Positions 35,898 through 43,390 of a stretch of 64,000 nucleotides of DNA are shown one piece after another. This DNA is from CAXXOZ01 sp963676435 (GTDB lineage Bacteria > Bacillota > Clostridia > Lachnospirales > Lachnospiraceae). The notes below the pieces were generated by a model. The model had not been told where the DNA came from. It worked only from the letters and a program-made list of their open reading frames with translations, and made no database searches. The stretch is taken from the NCBI GenBank assembly GCA_963676435.2, contig CAXXOZ010000006.1:62001-126000 (forward strand). The letters run 5' to 3'. The position numbers and the translations under genes are program-made. Within the stretch, counting starts at the first letter, position 1, and each line of letters begins with the position of its first letter.

Positions 35898-37044
35898 TTT
35901 TTCTTCCTCTTAGTCTTTTTAAAACCAAAATAACTATTAAGGCAGCCACTAAAACCAAACCGGATACTAAAACAACTGGTAAAATAAAAGTTTTTTTATC
36001 TTCTGTAGAAGTAACTTCTTTATCATTTACTGTTACAGGGTTTTCAGACGAAATAGCATAAACTGAAAAATGAGTCAAAGCAAAGTTCACCATCTTAGTT
36101 TCGGCATCATATAACCCAATAATTTCTTCTTCTCCTGATTGAGATAGACATATAATTCTCACCTCTTCCCCATCTTCTAAATCACTAGGGAAAAGTACCG
36201 ACATTTGGGCATTTCCAGATATATCAGAATTAAATAATGAATTACCTTCACTATCTGTTAAATCAATTTCGATAACCAAATCATATCCAAGATTTACATA
36301 TTCAGCCTCTTGGGTTAATCTTTTCATAGAAAAAATAACTTCACCATCTACATCAGAAAAAATCTTATCTACTGTTTCTTTATCAAATACTACTTCTCCA
36401 AATATATTACTAAAAGTTAAAGGATAACCCACAAAAGAATTTACATCTTCCTCACTAAAAGTAGATGAAAGTTCCACTCCAAGTTCTATATCTGTCTGTG
36501 TTTTTTCTTCAGTCTCTTGTTCCGTTTCTTCTTGCGTTTCGCTTTCAGAATTTTCACTACCACTGTTATCTGGAGTTTTTACAGTTTCTTCTTCAGATGT
36601 TTCTGGTTCTTCGCCGTTTAAAGTTTTAAGAGAGCTAGATGCAAAAGTAAGAGTATAGTCAATTTCTGTGGCCATAACTTCTGAATAAGCGGTTACAGGA
36701 ATTGCTGTGTCTAAACTTGCTACAGGAATATTAAATTTTGAATTTTCCCCTGAACCAGCTAAATTATTATACTGAGTGCCTCCACCATTTACTGTCATCC
36801 ATAAATATGTAGTTGTGCTTGTACCTGAAGAACGTTTTAATATTAAAACGGCGCTCATCTGTCCAGAATTAACAGTTAATAAAGCAGGTGAATCTGCAAC
36901 AACACGACCACTACCTCCAACAAGAGTAACATCTATATAATATTGTCCGTCAGGTACTGTTGCAACTGCTTGAACTGGCTTAGGCAGTAGCATTAAAACT
37001 AATGCTACTGCCATTAAAAAGCCAAATATTTTTTTAAATCTCAT
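35884..37044 (-). CDS. Membrane-anchored surface protein with divergent NEAT-like domain
   Basis: The 386-residue protein has a signal peptide (cleavage after VQA, residue 26) and a beta-rich domain at about 33-142 (GQYYIDVTLVGGSGRVV, GQMSAVLILKRSS, FNIPVASLDTAIPVTAYSE). This resembles, at a distance, the repeats of the neighbouring wall protein and the NEAT fold. A Glu/Thr/Ser-rich linker (about 145-185) leads to a second beta domain (about 195-340) homologous to that of the next gene, ending THFSVYAISSENP. A C-terminal transmembrane helix (352-374) and basic tail follow, with no sortase motif. It would stand on the membrane between the wall protein and the lipoprotein. It overlaps both neighbours by 11-14 bases. 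Confidence 0.75.
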   Translation of the reverse strand: MRFKKIFGFLMAVALVLMLLPKPVQAVATVPDGQYYIDVTLVGGSGRVVADSPALLTVNSGQMSAVLILKRSSGTSTTTYLWMTVNGGGTQYNNLAGSGENSKFNIPVASLDTAIPVTAYSEVMATEIDYTLTFASSSLKTLNGEEPETSEEETVKTPDNSGSENSESETQEETEQETEEKTQTDIELGVELSSTFSEEDVNSFVGYPLTFSNIFGEVVFDKETVDKIFSDVDGEVIFSMKRLTQEAEYVNLGYDLVIEIDLTDSEGNSLFNSDISGNAQMSVLFPSDLEDGEEVRIICLSQSGEEEIIGLYDAETKMVNFALTHFSVYAISSENPVTVNDKEVTSTEDKKTFILPVVLVSGLVLVAALIVILVLKRLRGRKNEAD

Positions 37045-38404
37045 GACGTCTCCTTCTTTTGATAGCTACAAATGAATATGCTCCTAGTATAACTGCACAT
37101 ATTCCAATTCCAAAAATTACTATCAAATTACTTTCTCCTGTTTTTGGAGAAACTTCTCCTTCTACAATATTGCTTTCCATTTGAATTGCATATTCAGAAA
37201 AATGCTCTACTGTAAAAGTAATTGTTTTATTTTCTTTATCATAAACCGCTTCTACTTCTTCATTTCCACTTGTTCCAATGTAATAAACTTTTACTGAATA
37301 ACCATCAGGAACATCGGCTTCATAAGGAACAGTAACAGTTGCACTTCCTGATCCACTTTCACTAAATAATGGATTTCCTGCATCATCATATAAGTTTAAT
37401 TCAATCACTGCATCATAATCAGAATCTTTATATTCGTCTTCATCTTTTAAATTTTTCATCTCAAAATATACATTTCCTGAAGCTCCTGCTATAAAACCAT
37501 CAATTGCTTCACCATTAAATACAACTTTACCACACTGATTTTCTAATGTTACTTGCTTGTTTGATAAAAATGCCAGCATACTTTTTCCGACTTTTATTTT
37601 ATCTTCTTCGCCTCCGTTGAAAATACTGTCACCAGGTGAAAATAGTTTTGTTAATGTAGATGATTCAAAAGTAAGTACTCTGTCGTACCATTTTTCTTTA
37701 CTGATTGAAAATGCTGCTACATCTATACCCAAATCCAGTGCAGAAACTGGTATCTCATATGTATACATTCCTTCACCATCTGCGATGAAATATATATAGT
37801 CTGCTTCTGTTGCTAGTAATGCTTGTTCCCCTGTTCCCATAAACAGTTTTGAATATCCTGTTCCACTTAATGTTAAAATTGCTGTCATTTCTCCATCTTT
37901 TGATTTTAAAACCGCTTCGACAATTCTAAACATACTTGAACTTGATGTTACATCAATGTCATAAACCCCTTCTAATAACACAAGAGTATCTGAATCAAAA
38001 GTTAAAACTCTGTCATACCATTTCTCTTTACTGATTGAAAATGCTGCTACATCTATACCTGTATCCAAAGCAGAAACTGGTATCTCATATGTGTACATTC
38101 CATCCTCATCTTCAACAAAATATATATAATCTGCTTCTGTTGCTAATAGTGCTTCTTCCCCTGTTCCCATGAACAATTTTGAGTATCCAGTTCCACTTAA
38201 TGTTAAAACTGCTGTCATTTCACCTTCATTTATGCTTAAAACTGCCTCAACAACTCTAAACATACTTGAACTTGATTCAACATCAATATTGTATTCTCCC
38301 TTTGCAGGAGTTGGGTTATCTGCTTTTACCTCAATCTGATAACATGCAAAAATAGTTAATAAAATAGCTAAGCTAGTAATAAAACTTAAAATTCTTTTTT
38401 TCAT
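37034..38404 (-). CDS. Cell-wall-anchored protein with two NEAT-like repeats and SPKTG sorting signal
   Basis: The 456-residue protein has a signal peptide (cleavage near VKA, residue 28). Two nearly identical 110-residue repeats follow (36-144 and 146-254; SSSSMFR, MTAVLTLSGTGYSKLFMGTG, YTYEIPVSALD, SISKEKWYDRVLTF). A beta domain (about 275-410) ends VEHFSEYAIQME. The C-terminus is a sortase signal: SPKTG at 419-423, a hydrophobic helix and RRRRHEI. SPKTG is the type used by sortase of Clostridioides difficile. Size, beta pattern and the buried YD/aromatic end of each repeat recall NEAT haem-binding domains, but this is by eye. It is the first gene after a cobalamin riboswitch, so I infer a corrinoid receptor. 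Confidence 0.8.
   Translation of the reverse strand: MKKRILSFITSLAILLTIFACYQIEVKADNPTPAKGEYNIDVESSSSMFRVVEAVLSINEGEMTAVLTLSGTGYSKLFMGTGEEALLATEADYIYFVEDEDGMYTYEIPVSALDTGIDVAAFSISKEKWYDRVLTFDSDTLVLLEGVYDIDVTSSSSMFRIVEAVLKSKDGEMTAILTLSGTGYSKLFMGTGEQALLATEADYIYFIADGEGMYTYEIPVSALDLGIDVAAFSISKEKWYDRVLTFESSTLTKLFSPGDSIFNGGEEDKIKVGKSMLAFLSNKQVTLENQCGKVVFNGEAIDGFIAGASGNVYFEMKNLKDEDEYKDSDYDAVIELNLYDDAGNPLFSESGSGSATVTVPYEADVPDGYSVKVYYIGTSGNEEVEAVYDKENKTITFTVEHFSEYAIQMESNIVEGEVSPKTGESNLIVIFGIGICAVILGAYSFVAIKRRRRHEI
37643..38299 (-). repeat. Tandem 330-bp intragenic duplication
   Basis: Two copies of a 330-bp unit encode the two NEAT-like domains of the wall protein. By hand alignment about 90 of 109 residues are identical. 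Nucleotide blocks such as TTTACTGATTGAAAATGCTG recur exactly 330 bp apart (near 37706 and 38026), so the duplication is recent or is being homogenised by recombination. Confidence 0.85.
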
Positions 38405-38475
38405 TTCTTCCTCCTATTTTTTCTTCAAAAAAAAGAAAAGACCCTATTTTTAAACAAATAGAATCCATTTACGAA

Positions 38476-38691
38476 CAAAAAAACAAGCTTTCGGCTTGTA
38501 TTTTAATCTATAGCCTCTTTAATCCGAAGAGTAATTTCCTTCATATCGTCTCCTGACTCATGCTAATTGCTTTTTAATGCCTTCCCAATTCCTCAGTGGC
38601 TAATATTAAAAAACCAGCAAATACAGTAGCGGTACTGTGCGGGATTCCCACCCGTCTTCCGTTATATGAATTCTAACCGTATTCAATTTAC
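38476..38691 (-). promoter_or_regulatory. Cobalamin riboswitch 1 (upstream of surface-protein/importer operon)
   Basis: Minus-strand features of a B12 riboswitch are present. The core is GACGGGTGGGAATCCCGCAC then AGTACCGCTACTGT (38662-38628). GCCACTG and GGGAAGGC follow (38602-38578), then the B12 box AGCATGAGTCAGGAGACG (38564-38547). A terminator hairpin ACAAGC/GCTTGT (38483-38499) with a T-run lies about 70 bases ahead of the wall-protein gene. Adenosyl- or other cobalamin would switch the operon off. This is the main evidence that the operon imports corrinoids. Confidence 0.93.
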
Positions 38692-38697
38692 TGGCAT

Positions 38698-38726
38698 ATT
38701 ATAACATACAGATATAAAAATAACAA
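38698..38726 (-). promoter_or_regulatory. Sigma-A promoter of riboswitch 1
   Basis: Minus-strand TTGTTA (38726-38721) and TATAAT (38703-38698) are spaced 17 bp apart. The IS4-family target duplication begins at the very next base upstream of the -35 box, so the promoter was left intact but has lost its native upstream region. Confidence 0.75.
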
Positions 38727-38733
38727 TAATTTC

Positions 38734-40323
38734 CTTGAGTTTCCGTGAAATGTAATTCTAGAATGAATATATCTTCTCAAAGTGTCAATCCAGCTGATTT
38801 TTGAAGATATCGAATGACAGCACAACCGAGTAGAAATAATTGAATAAGCCCCATTATTAACCGGACTTTTTAAAGAAATATTCTTTATACCCAAAGGGCA
38901 CAAGTATGTTTATGCAACTAACTTTAGGCTAAGTTGATAGTACTTCGGACGTTTCGTTCGAAACCAAAGCCGGACACCTATTTTTGCATATGAAAGTATG
39001 CCAGTGATTCCTTTTGCTAATCGATAATAGCAGAAAAACACTTTTTGCTTGATTGGATCTGCTGTTTTTATAATCTGTACCTTAAGAGCATTTGTTTCTG
39101 ATTCCATAGAAATCATTGCAAGAAATGCCATACATAAGGAGATATAAAAGTTAAGTGCGTTAATGGCTTTCAGCTTACGCACACGAAAGTTTTCAAACTG
39201 AAACATTTGCTTTTTACAGCGGAAATATTCTTCGATTTTCCAGCGTGAAAAATAAGTTCTTGCTACTTTTATCACATCATCTTTAGACTTTATTTCTTTG
39301 TTAGTAGCAAGCATCATTGGATGTTCAGTAATACCATACACCAGAATAAGATATATATCTTTTCTGGAAGCAGTGATTTGTACTTTAATATGCGAAAGAT
39401 AAGCTTCATGGTCTTTGCCTTTATAGAAAACATTAGTTTTCACCTTGCCTTTACGACGATTTCTAAGTTCTGTTGCTGTTGTCCATTTATTGTGATAAAG
39501 AAGTTTTCTGTTAGACTTGAGACGAATAACATAATCTTGTTTTAGTTCATCTAATTTAAGAAACATCTTGTTGTCGTCATAGCCACGATCCATAGCAAAT
39601 GTGGCTTTGCCAAAAATGGAAGCACCTTGTTCCATTGCATGAAAAGTTATAGTGTTTGCTGATTTGTAATTTTTTTCGGAAGAAGAATGAATACGAGAAA
39701 ATATGCTAACTGGATGATTGCTGGTAGTAAGGACACAGGCCTCGGTTACATGATAGCCTTTTTTATAAATGTTTTTAGTTGATGTACTTGCAGAACCATC
39801 TCTAACAATACCAAGAGCTTCGAATTTGTGACCACTAGGTTTAATAACATCACTATCATCAATGTAGATAACAGGTTCATCAGGCACCCATTTTTTAATT
39901 GTCCGCAAGTAAGAAGCAGCCGATTTAAGAGGCGTTCCATTTTCAAGATGATGAGATAGACGATCCACCGTGTTAATCTTTTTTGTTGATTCATGAAGTT
40001 GGTCAGAAACATCTGTTAAAAGACAACTGCCTGAAGCCAACATGCCATAAGTGATATCGGCAGTAAACTTTTTATCAGGTTTAGGAAGCTGTTTTGAAAT
40101 TTTGTTTGTAAAAGTTAAAATTTTTCGTTTCAAAGTATAAGTATTTGATGTAAAATTAGCCATAAGGGATCCCTTTCTTTTTGTTTAGTAACTTTTTTGT
40201 TTGGTAGCTTAATTTTACATCAAAAAGGAATGAGATTCCTTATGTTTTGTACATTTTCATAAAGTTGTTTATAACGAATATGATGGAATCGGAGCTCTGT
40301 GGATAAAAACACGGAAACTCAAG
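38734..40323 (-). mobile_element. IS4-family insertion sequence with 7-bp target duplication
   Basis: Terminal inverted repeats CTTGAGTTTCCGTG (38734-38747) and CACGGAAACTCAAG (40310-40323) are identical over 14 bp. The target duplication TAATTTC is present on both sides (38727-38733 and 40324-40330). The 1590-bp element carries one intact transposase. It inserted between the divergent promoters of the two cobalamin riboswitches, adjacent to the -35 of one and three bases from that of the other. Confidence 0.92.
38910..40163 (-). CDS. IS4-family DDE transposase
   Basis: The 417-residue protein has the DDE residues in VIYIDDSDVIKP (near 97) and TFAMDRGYDDNKMFL (near 193). The IS4 signature YxxRxxxExxxxxxK appears as YFSRWKIEEYFRCKK (near 309), which holds the catalytic glutamate. 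Length and intact frame suggest a functional enzyme. It lies inside an element with perfect ends. Confidence 0.93.
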   Translation of the reverse strand: MANFTSNTYTLKRKILTFTNKISKQLPKPDKKFTADITYGMLASGSCLLTDVSDQLHESTKKINTVDRLSHHLENGTPLKSAASYLRTIKKWVPDEPVIYIDDSDVIKPSGHKFEALGIVRDGSASTSTKNIYKKGYHVTEACVLTTSNHPVSIFSRIHSSSEKNYKSANTITFHAMEQGASIFGKATFAMDRGYDDNKMFLKLDELKQDYVIRLKSNRKLLYHNKWTTATELRNRRKGKVKTNVFYKGKDHEAYLSHIKVQITASRKDIYLILVYGITEHPMMLATNKEIKSKDDVIKVARTYFSRWKIEEYFRCKKQMFQFENFRVRKLKAINALNFYISLCMAFLAMISMESETNALKVQIIKTADPIKQKVFFCYYRLAKGITGILSYAKIGVRLWFRTKRPKYYQLSLKLVA

Positions 40324-40333
40324 TAATTTCTTG

Positions 40334-40362
40334 TTGACAAATTTTTTTGTTTATTTTAAACT
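40334..40362 (+). promoter_or_regulatory. Sigma-A promoter of riboswitch 2
   Basis: TTGACA (40334-40339) and TAAACT (40357-40362) are separated by 17 bp. It lies just outside the IS4-family element and reads into the second cobalamin riboswitch. Confidence 0.65.
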
Positions 40363-40368
40363 TTAAAA

Positions 40369-40644
40369 AAAATAACAAAATTTATCTTAAGTGCCTTTTA
40401 AATTTAAGGAGAATAGAGAAGTTGGGTGAAAATCCCACACGGACCCGCCACTGTAAGCGAGGAGTTATTTTTCAATATGTCACTGGATGATATCTGGGAA
40501 GGCGAAAAATAATTATGATTCGTAAGTCAGGAGACCTGCTTAAGATTAAGTACAAATTTCTCGGAACGATTTGTGCTTTGATATCCAACCACGAAAACGG
40601 AGTGGTAATTTCTGATGTAAAAACAGAAATTACCACTTTTTTTT
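40369..40644 (+). promoter_or_regulatory. Cobalamin riboswitch 2 with terminator
   Basis: Plus-strand features: GGTGAAAATCCCACACGGAC then CCGCCACTGTAAGCGAGGAG (about 40421-40463), GTCACTGG and TCTGGGAAGGC (near 40480-40503), and the B12 box AAGTCAGGAGACCTGC (40524-40539). The terminator has the perfect 13-pair stem GTGGTAATTTCTG/CAGAAATTACCAC (40602-40636) and a T8 run. The next native gene is the CbiK-type lipoprotein at 41968, but a 1281-bp IS now lies between. Without it the terminator would stand about 43 bases before that start codon. Confidence 0.94.
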
Positions 40645-40662
40645 AAATTAAAATCATATATT

Positions 40663-41943
40663 GGACCTGTTAACTAAATATGAAAAAAGAGCAAAAGAAA
40701 ACACAAAAGACAATTAGAATCGATACAAAACTATTTTAAACTGACTTGTAGCAAAAAATCAAATATTTTCGCATGAAAAATATAGGTACCAAGTACCTTG
40801 AACCAGAAAAGGTGATTAAAAAATCAAATCAATAGCCAGTTTCGTCTAGATCGCTCGTTATAATTGGCACCAGCCACCATAGCTGGAGTAAGCCCGTTAA
40901 GTGAAGAGTGATTTCGAACAAAGTTATAGAAGAAAACAAAAGTGCTTATTATGTTGTTGGCTGATGAGTATGAAGCAAATCCTTTCTTACTTCTGTAAAA
41001 ATCTTTAAAGGAGCCATTAAAGGATTCGATAAGATTATTTGAAATATCAGCCTTAAAAGATTCGACTTTTATGTGACATGAACTGCCAAATATATTTCTT
41101 GCAGCCACATTGTATGAACCTAGTCTGTCAGTTACTACAGACATTGGCTTACCAAGCTTCCTTGCTTTATTAAAAAGACTGAAAGCTTGAGTGTGGTCAC
41201 GGTAAGGTGAGAGATGGAAAGCTATAACAAATCTGGTTTCAGAATCAACAATAAACCAGATATAATAACGTCTTCCAGATATTTTAACAACGGTTTCATC
41301 GGCATGCCATTCATCAGAATTCAGGTCTACAGAAGGCATAAAACTTTCTTTTATAACATTAAACATAGGGGCAAACTTTATTACCCACTTTGATATGGTG
41401 ACGTGAGAGACCTTGATATTCTGAGTTTGTAAAAGAAAAGACGAAATTTGCCTGGTAGATGAATTACATACATAATACAAATTTAAAGCAGTTAAAACAG
41501 TATGAAGTTTGAAGCGCATTCTAGTAAAAGAGAGCTTGCCCAAAAGAGCCTCTGATGATGTGGGTTTGATATTTTCAAGTTTAATTATCGAAAAAGAATG
41601 ATAACAAGACTTGTCGCCACATCGATAGTTCGTATAGAACTTGTAGTCATGATGAATAAAAGTGGCTTTGCCACATTTAGGACATCTGGGATAGTCTTTG
41701 TGTTTGAAATTTGAAGGGTAAAGAGTAAACTGACGTTTACACTCCTTGCATTGATATTTTTGATGACCATGAATATCTTTACCAAACCTATAAAGGTTTA
41801 AAGAATGACATTTAGGGCATCGGATTTGTGATATAATAGCCATGAGCTTTGACTCCTTTCTATGGAGATAAATGGATTTGTGGTGATTCTATTATATCTC
41901 AAGGAGTTCAAAGCTCTTTTAATATTTTTAAGTTAACAGATCG
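40663..41943 (-). mobile_element. IS6-family insertion sequence with 8-bp target duplication
   Basis: The ends are GGACCTGTTAACT (40663-40675) and AGTTAACAGATCG (41931-41943), inverted repeats differing only in the outer positions. GG..CTGTT is the usual IS6-family terminus. The 8-bp duplication CATATATT flanks both sides (40655-40662 and 41944-41951), the expected length for this family. It separates riboswitch 2 from the CbiK-type gene. The ends and transposase are intact, so the insertion looks recent. Confidence 0.93.
40824..41843 (-). CDS. IS6-family DDE transposase with N-terminal zinc ribbons
   Basis: The 339-residue protein starts with two zinc-binding segments (CPKCHSLNLYRFG...CKEC at 9-36 and CPKCGKATF...C at about 54-80) and a helix-turn-helix. 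The DDE core follows: SDEWHADETVVKISGRRYYI (D near 185), MSVVTDRLGSYN (D near 238) and NNLIESFNGSFKDFYR (E near 274). Spacing of the last two residues is close to 35, as in IS6. The zinc-ribbon front makes it longer than IS26. The frame is intact. Confidence 0.9.
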   Translation of the reverse strand: MAIISQIRCPKCHSLNLYRFGKDIHGHQKYQCKECKRQFTLYPSNFKHKDYPRCPKCGKATFIHHDYKFYTNYRCGDKSCYHSFSIIKLENIKPTSSEALLGKLSFTRMRFKLHTVLTALNLYYVCNSSTRQISSFLLQTQNIKVSHVTISKWVIKFAPMFNVIKESFMPSVDLNSDEWHADETVVKISGRRYYIWFIVDSETRFVIAFHLSPYRDHTQAFSLFNKARKLGKPMSVVTDRLGSYNVAARNIFGSSCHIKVESFKADISNNLIESFNGSFKDFYRSKKGFASYSSANNIISTFVFFYNFVRNHSSLNGLTPAMVAGANYNERSRRNWLLI

Positions 41944-41967
41944 CATATATTAAAAAGGAGAAACAAA

Positions 41968-42852
41968 ATGAAAAAACTAAAAACAAGCATTATTATGCTA
42001 ATGATTTCACTTATGGGATGCTTTGTGCTTTTCGGATGTGGATCAGAAGAAACTGTTGAGGGGAAAAAAGCAATACTAGTAGTAAGTTTTGGTACAAGTT
42101 ATAATGAAAGCCGTGAAATTACAATCGGCGCTGTAGAAAATGCAATTGAAGAAAACTTCGCAGATTATGAAGTAAGACGCGCTTTTACTAGTCAAATAAT
42201 AATTGATATTATTGAAGAGCGTGACGGAGAAAAAATCGATAATGTAGAAGAAGCCTTAGATAAACTTGTTGAAGACGGCATAGATACATTAATAGTACAG
42301 CCTACACATGTTATGTCTGGATATGAGTATTCAGATGTTATGGAAACTCTTGAAAGTTATGAGGACAAATTTGAAGAACTTTCTGTTGGTACACCTCTTT
42401 TAACAAGCGAAGAAGATTACCAAAATGTAATCGACGTTATAACAGCAGAAACAGCTGAATACAACAATGATGATACTGCTATTGTTTTCATGGGGCATGG
42501 AACTGAACATGAAGCAAATTCAACATATTCAAACTTACAGGAAAAAATCACTGAAGCTGGTTATGTCAACTATATTATAGGAACTGTAGAAGCTGAACCT
42601 ACTTTAGAAGAAGTAATTGAATTGATCGAAGCTGGCGGATATACAAATGTAGTTCTTGAACCACTAATGGTCGTTGCAGGAGATCATGCGAATAATGACA
42701 TGGCTGGAGATGAAGACGATGCATGGAAAACTATCTTAACAAATGATGGTTATAATGTAGAATGTGTACTTAAGGGCTTAGGTCAGTTTGAAGGAATTCA
42801 GAATATATATGTTGCTCATGTTCAAGCAGCAATTGATGCACTTTCAGAATAA
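41968..42852 (+). CDS. Lipid-anchored CbiK-type cobaltochelatase
   Basis: The 294-residue protein has a lipoprotein signal with lipobox LFGC (Cys24) and then a complete CbiK-type chelatase domain: KKAILVVSFGTSYNESRE (near 34), TLIVQPTHVMSGYEYSDVM (near 110), FMGHGTEHEANSTYSNLQ (near 173) and VVAGDHANNDMAGDEDDAW (near 233). The conserved histidines and glutamate that hold cobalt are present. CbiK normally inserts cobalt into sirohydrochlorin in the cytoplasm; an exported form (CbiKP) is known from Desulfovibrio. Here the enzyme would sit outside the membrane. An AAAGGAG site precedes the ATG. It was probably under riboswitch 2 before the IS6-family insertion. Confidence 0.9.
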   Translation: MKKLKTSIIMLMISLMGCFVLFGCGSEETVEGKKAILVVSFGTSYNESREITIGAVENAIEENFADYEVRRAFTSQIIIDIIEERDGEKIDNVEEALDKLVEDGIDTLIVQPTHVMSGYEYSDVMETLESYEDKFEELSVGTPLLTSEEDYQNVIDVITAETAEYNNDDTAIVFMGHGTEHEANSTYSNLQEKITEAGYVNYIIGTVEAEPTLEEVIELIEAGGYTNVVLEPLMVVAGDHANNDMAGDEDDAWKTILTNDGYNVECVLKGLGQFEGIQNIYVAHVQAAIDALSE

Positions 42853-42881
42853 TTAAAACATAAAATATTAAAGGAATTAAA

Positions 42882-43322
42882 ATGAAAAACTTAACAATAA
42901 AAATATTAATATTAGCTATTTTTTCTAGTTTATTTTTATTCGGTTGTGGAAATAAAACTGACAATCCACCTCAATTATCTGACGGAACATACAATGTAGA
43001 AGTTTCTTCTAGCTCTTCTATGTTTCGAATAATTAATGCAGATTTAACTGTAGAAAATGGTGCAATGACAGCAGTTTTAACTTTAAGTGGAACAGGGTAC
43101 TTAAAATTATTTATGGGTACTGGTGAGGAAGCTTTAGCTAGCACTGATGATGATTGTGTTTTCTATGTAGAAGATTCTGAGGGGAAATACACATATGAGA
43201 TACCTATTGAAACACTGGATCAGGAATTTGATTGTGCCGCATGGAGTATACGAAAAGAAAAATGGTATGATAGAATTTTAGTTGTTGATTCAACTACTAT
43301 ACCTGAAGATGCCTGGAAATAA
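42882..43322 (+). CDS. Lipoprotein with a single NEAT-like domain
   Basis: The 146-residue protein has a lipobox LFGC (Cys22) and then one copy of the same domain found twice in the wall protein encoded at 37034-38404: VSSSSSMFRI, MTAVLTLSGTGYLKLFMGTG, YTYEIPIETLD and SIRKEKWYDRILVV. Gene length equals one domain plus signal. It starts 30 bases after the CbiK-type gene with AAAGGA upstream, and a terminator follows. I infer that it takes over ligand from the wall protein at the membrane surface, or presents it to the chelatase. No ligand is proven. Confidence 0.8.
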   Translation: MKNLTIKILILAIFSSLFLFGCGNKTDNPPQLSDGTYNVEVSSSSSMFRIINADLTVENGAMTAVLTLSGTGYLKLFMGTGEEALASTDDDCVFYVEDSEGKYTYEIPIETLDQEFDCAAWSIRKEKWYDRILVVDSTTIPEDAWK

Positions 43323-43346
43323 TAATTATAATATATAAAACTAATA

Positions 43347-43388
43347 AACAAGGTTGAAATTTAAAAAATAATTTCAACCTTGTTTTTA
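43347..43388. terminator. Bidirectional terminator between lipoprotein and yibE/F-like gene
   Basis: AACAAGGTTGAAATT (43347-43361) pairs perfectly with AATTTCAACCTTGTT (43370-43384), followed by TTTTAA. The minus strand also ends in a T-containing tail, so it serves both convergent genes. Confidence 0.85.
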
Positions 43389-43390
43389 AT

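Noticed and set aside
37643..38299. Possible CRISPR or VNTR because of repeated blocks
   Set aside because: There are only two copies, 330 bp each, in frame, encoding two protein domains.
32593..38404. Haem (Isd) uptake operon
   Set aside because: NEAT-like repeats would suggest haem, but a cobalamin riboswitch heads the operon and there is no haem oxygenase or Fur box; a corrinoid is preferred, with haem kept as an alternative.
38688..38903. 71-codon minus-strand ORF
   Set aside because: It lies across the riboswitch promoter and the non-coding end of the IS4-family element, without a ribosome site.
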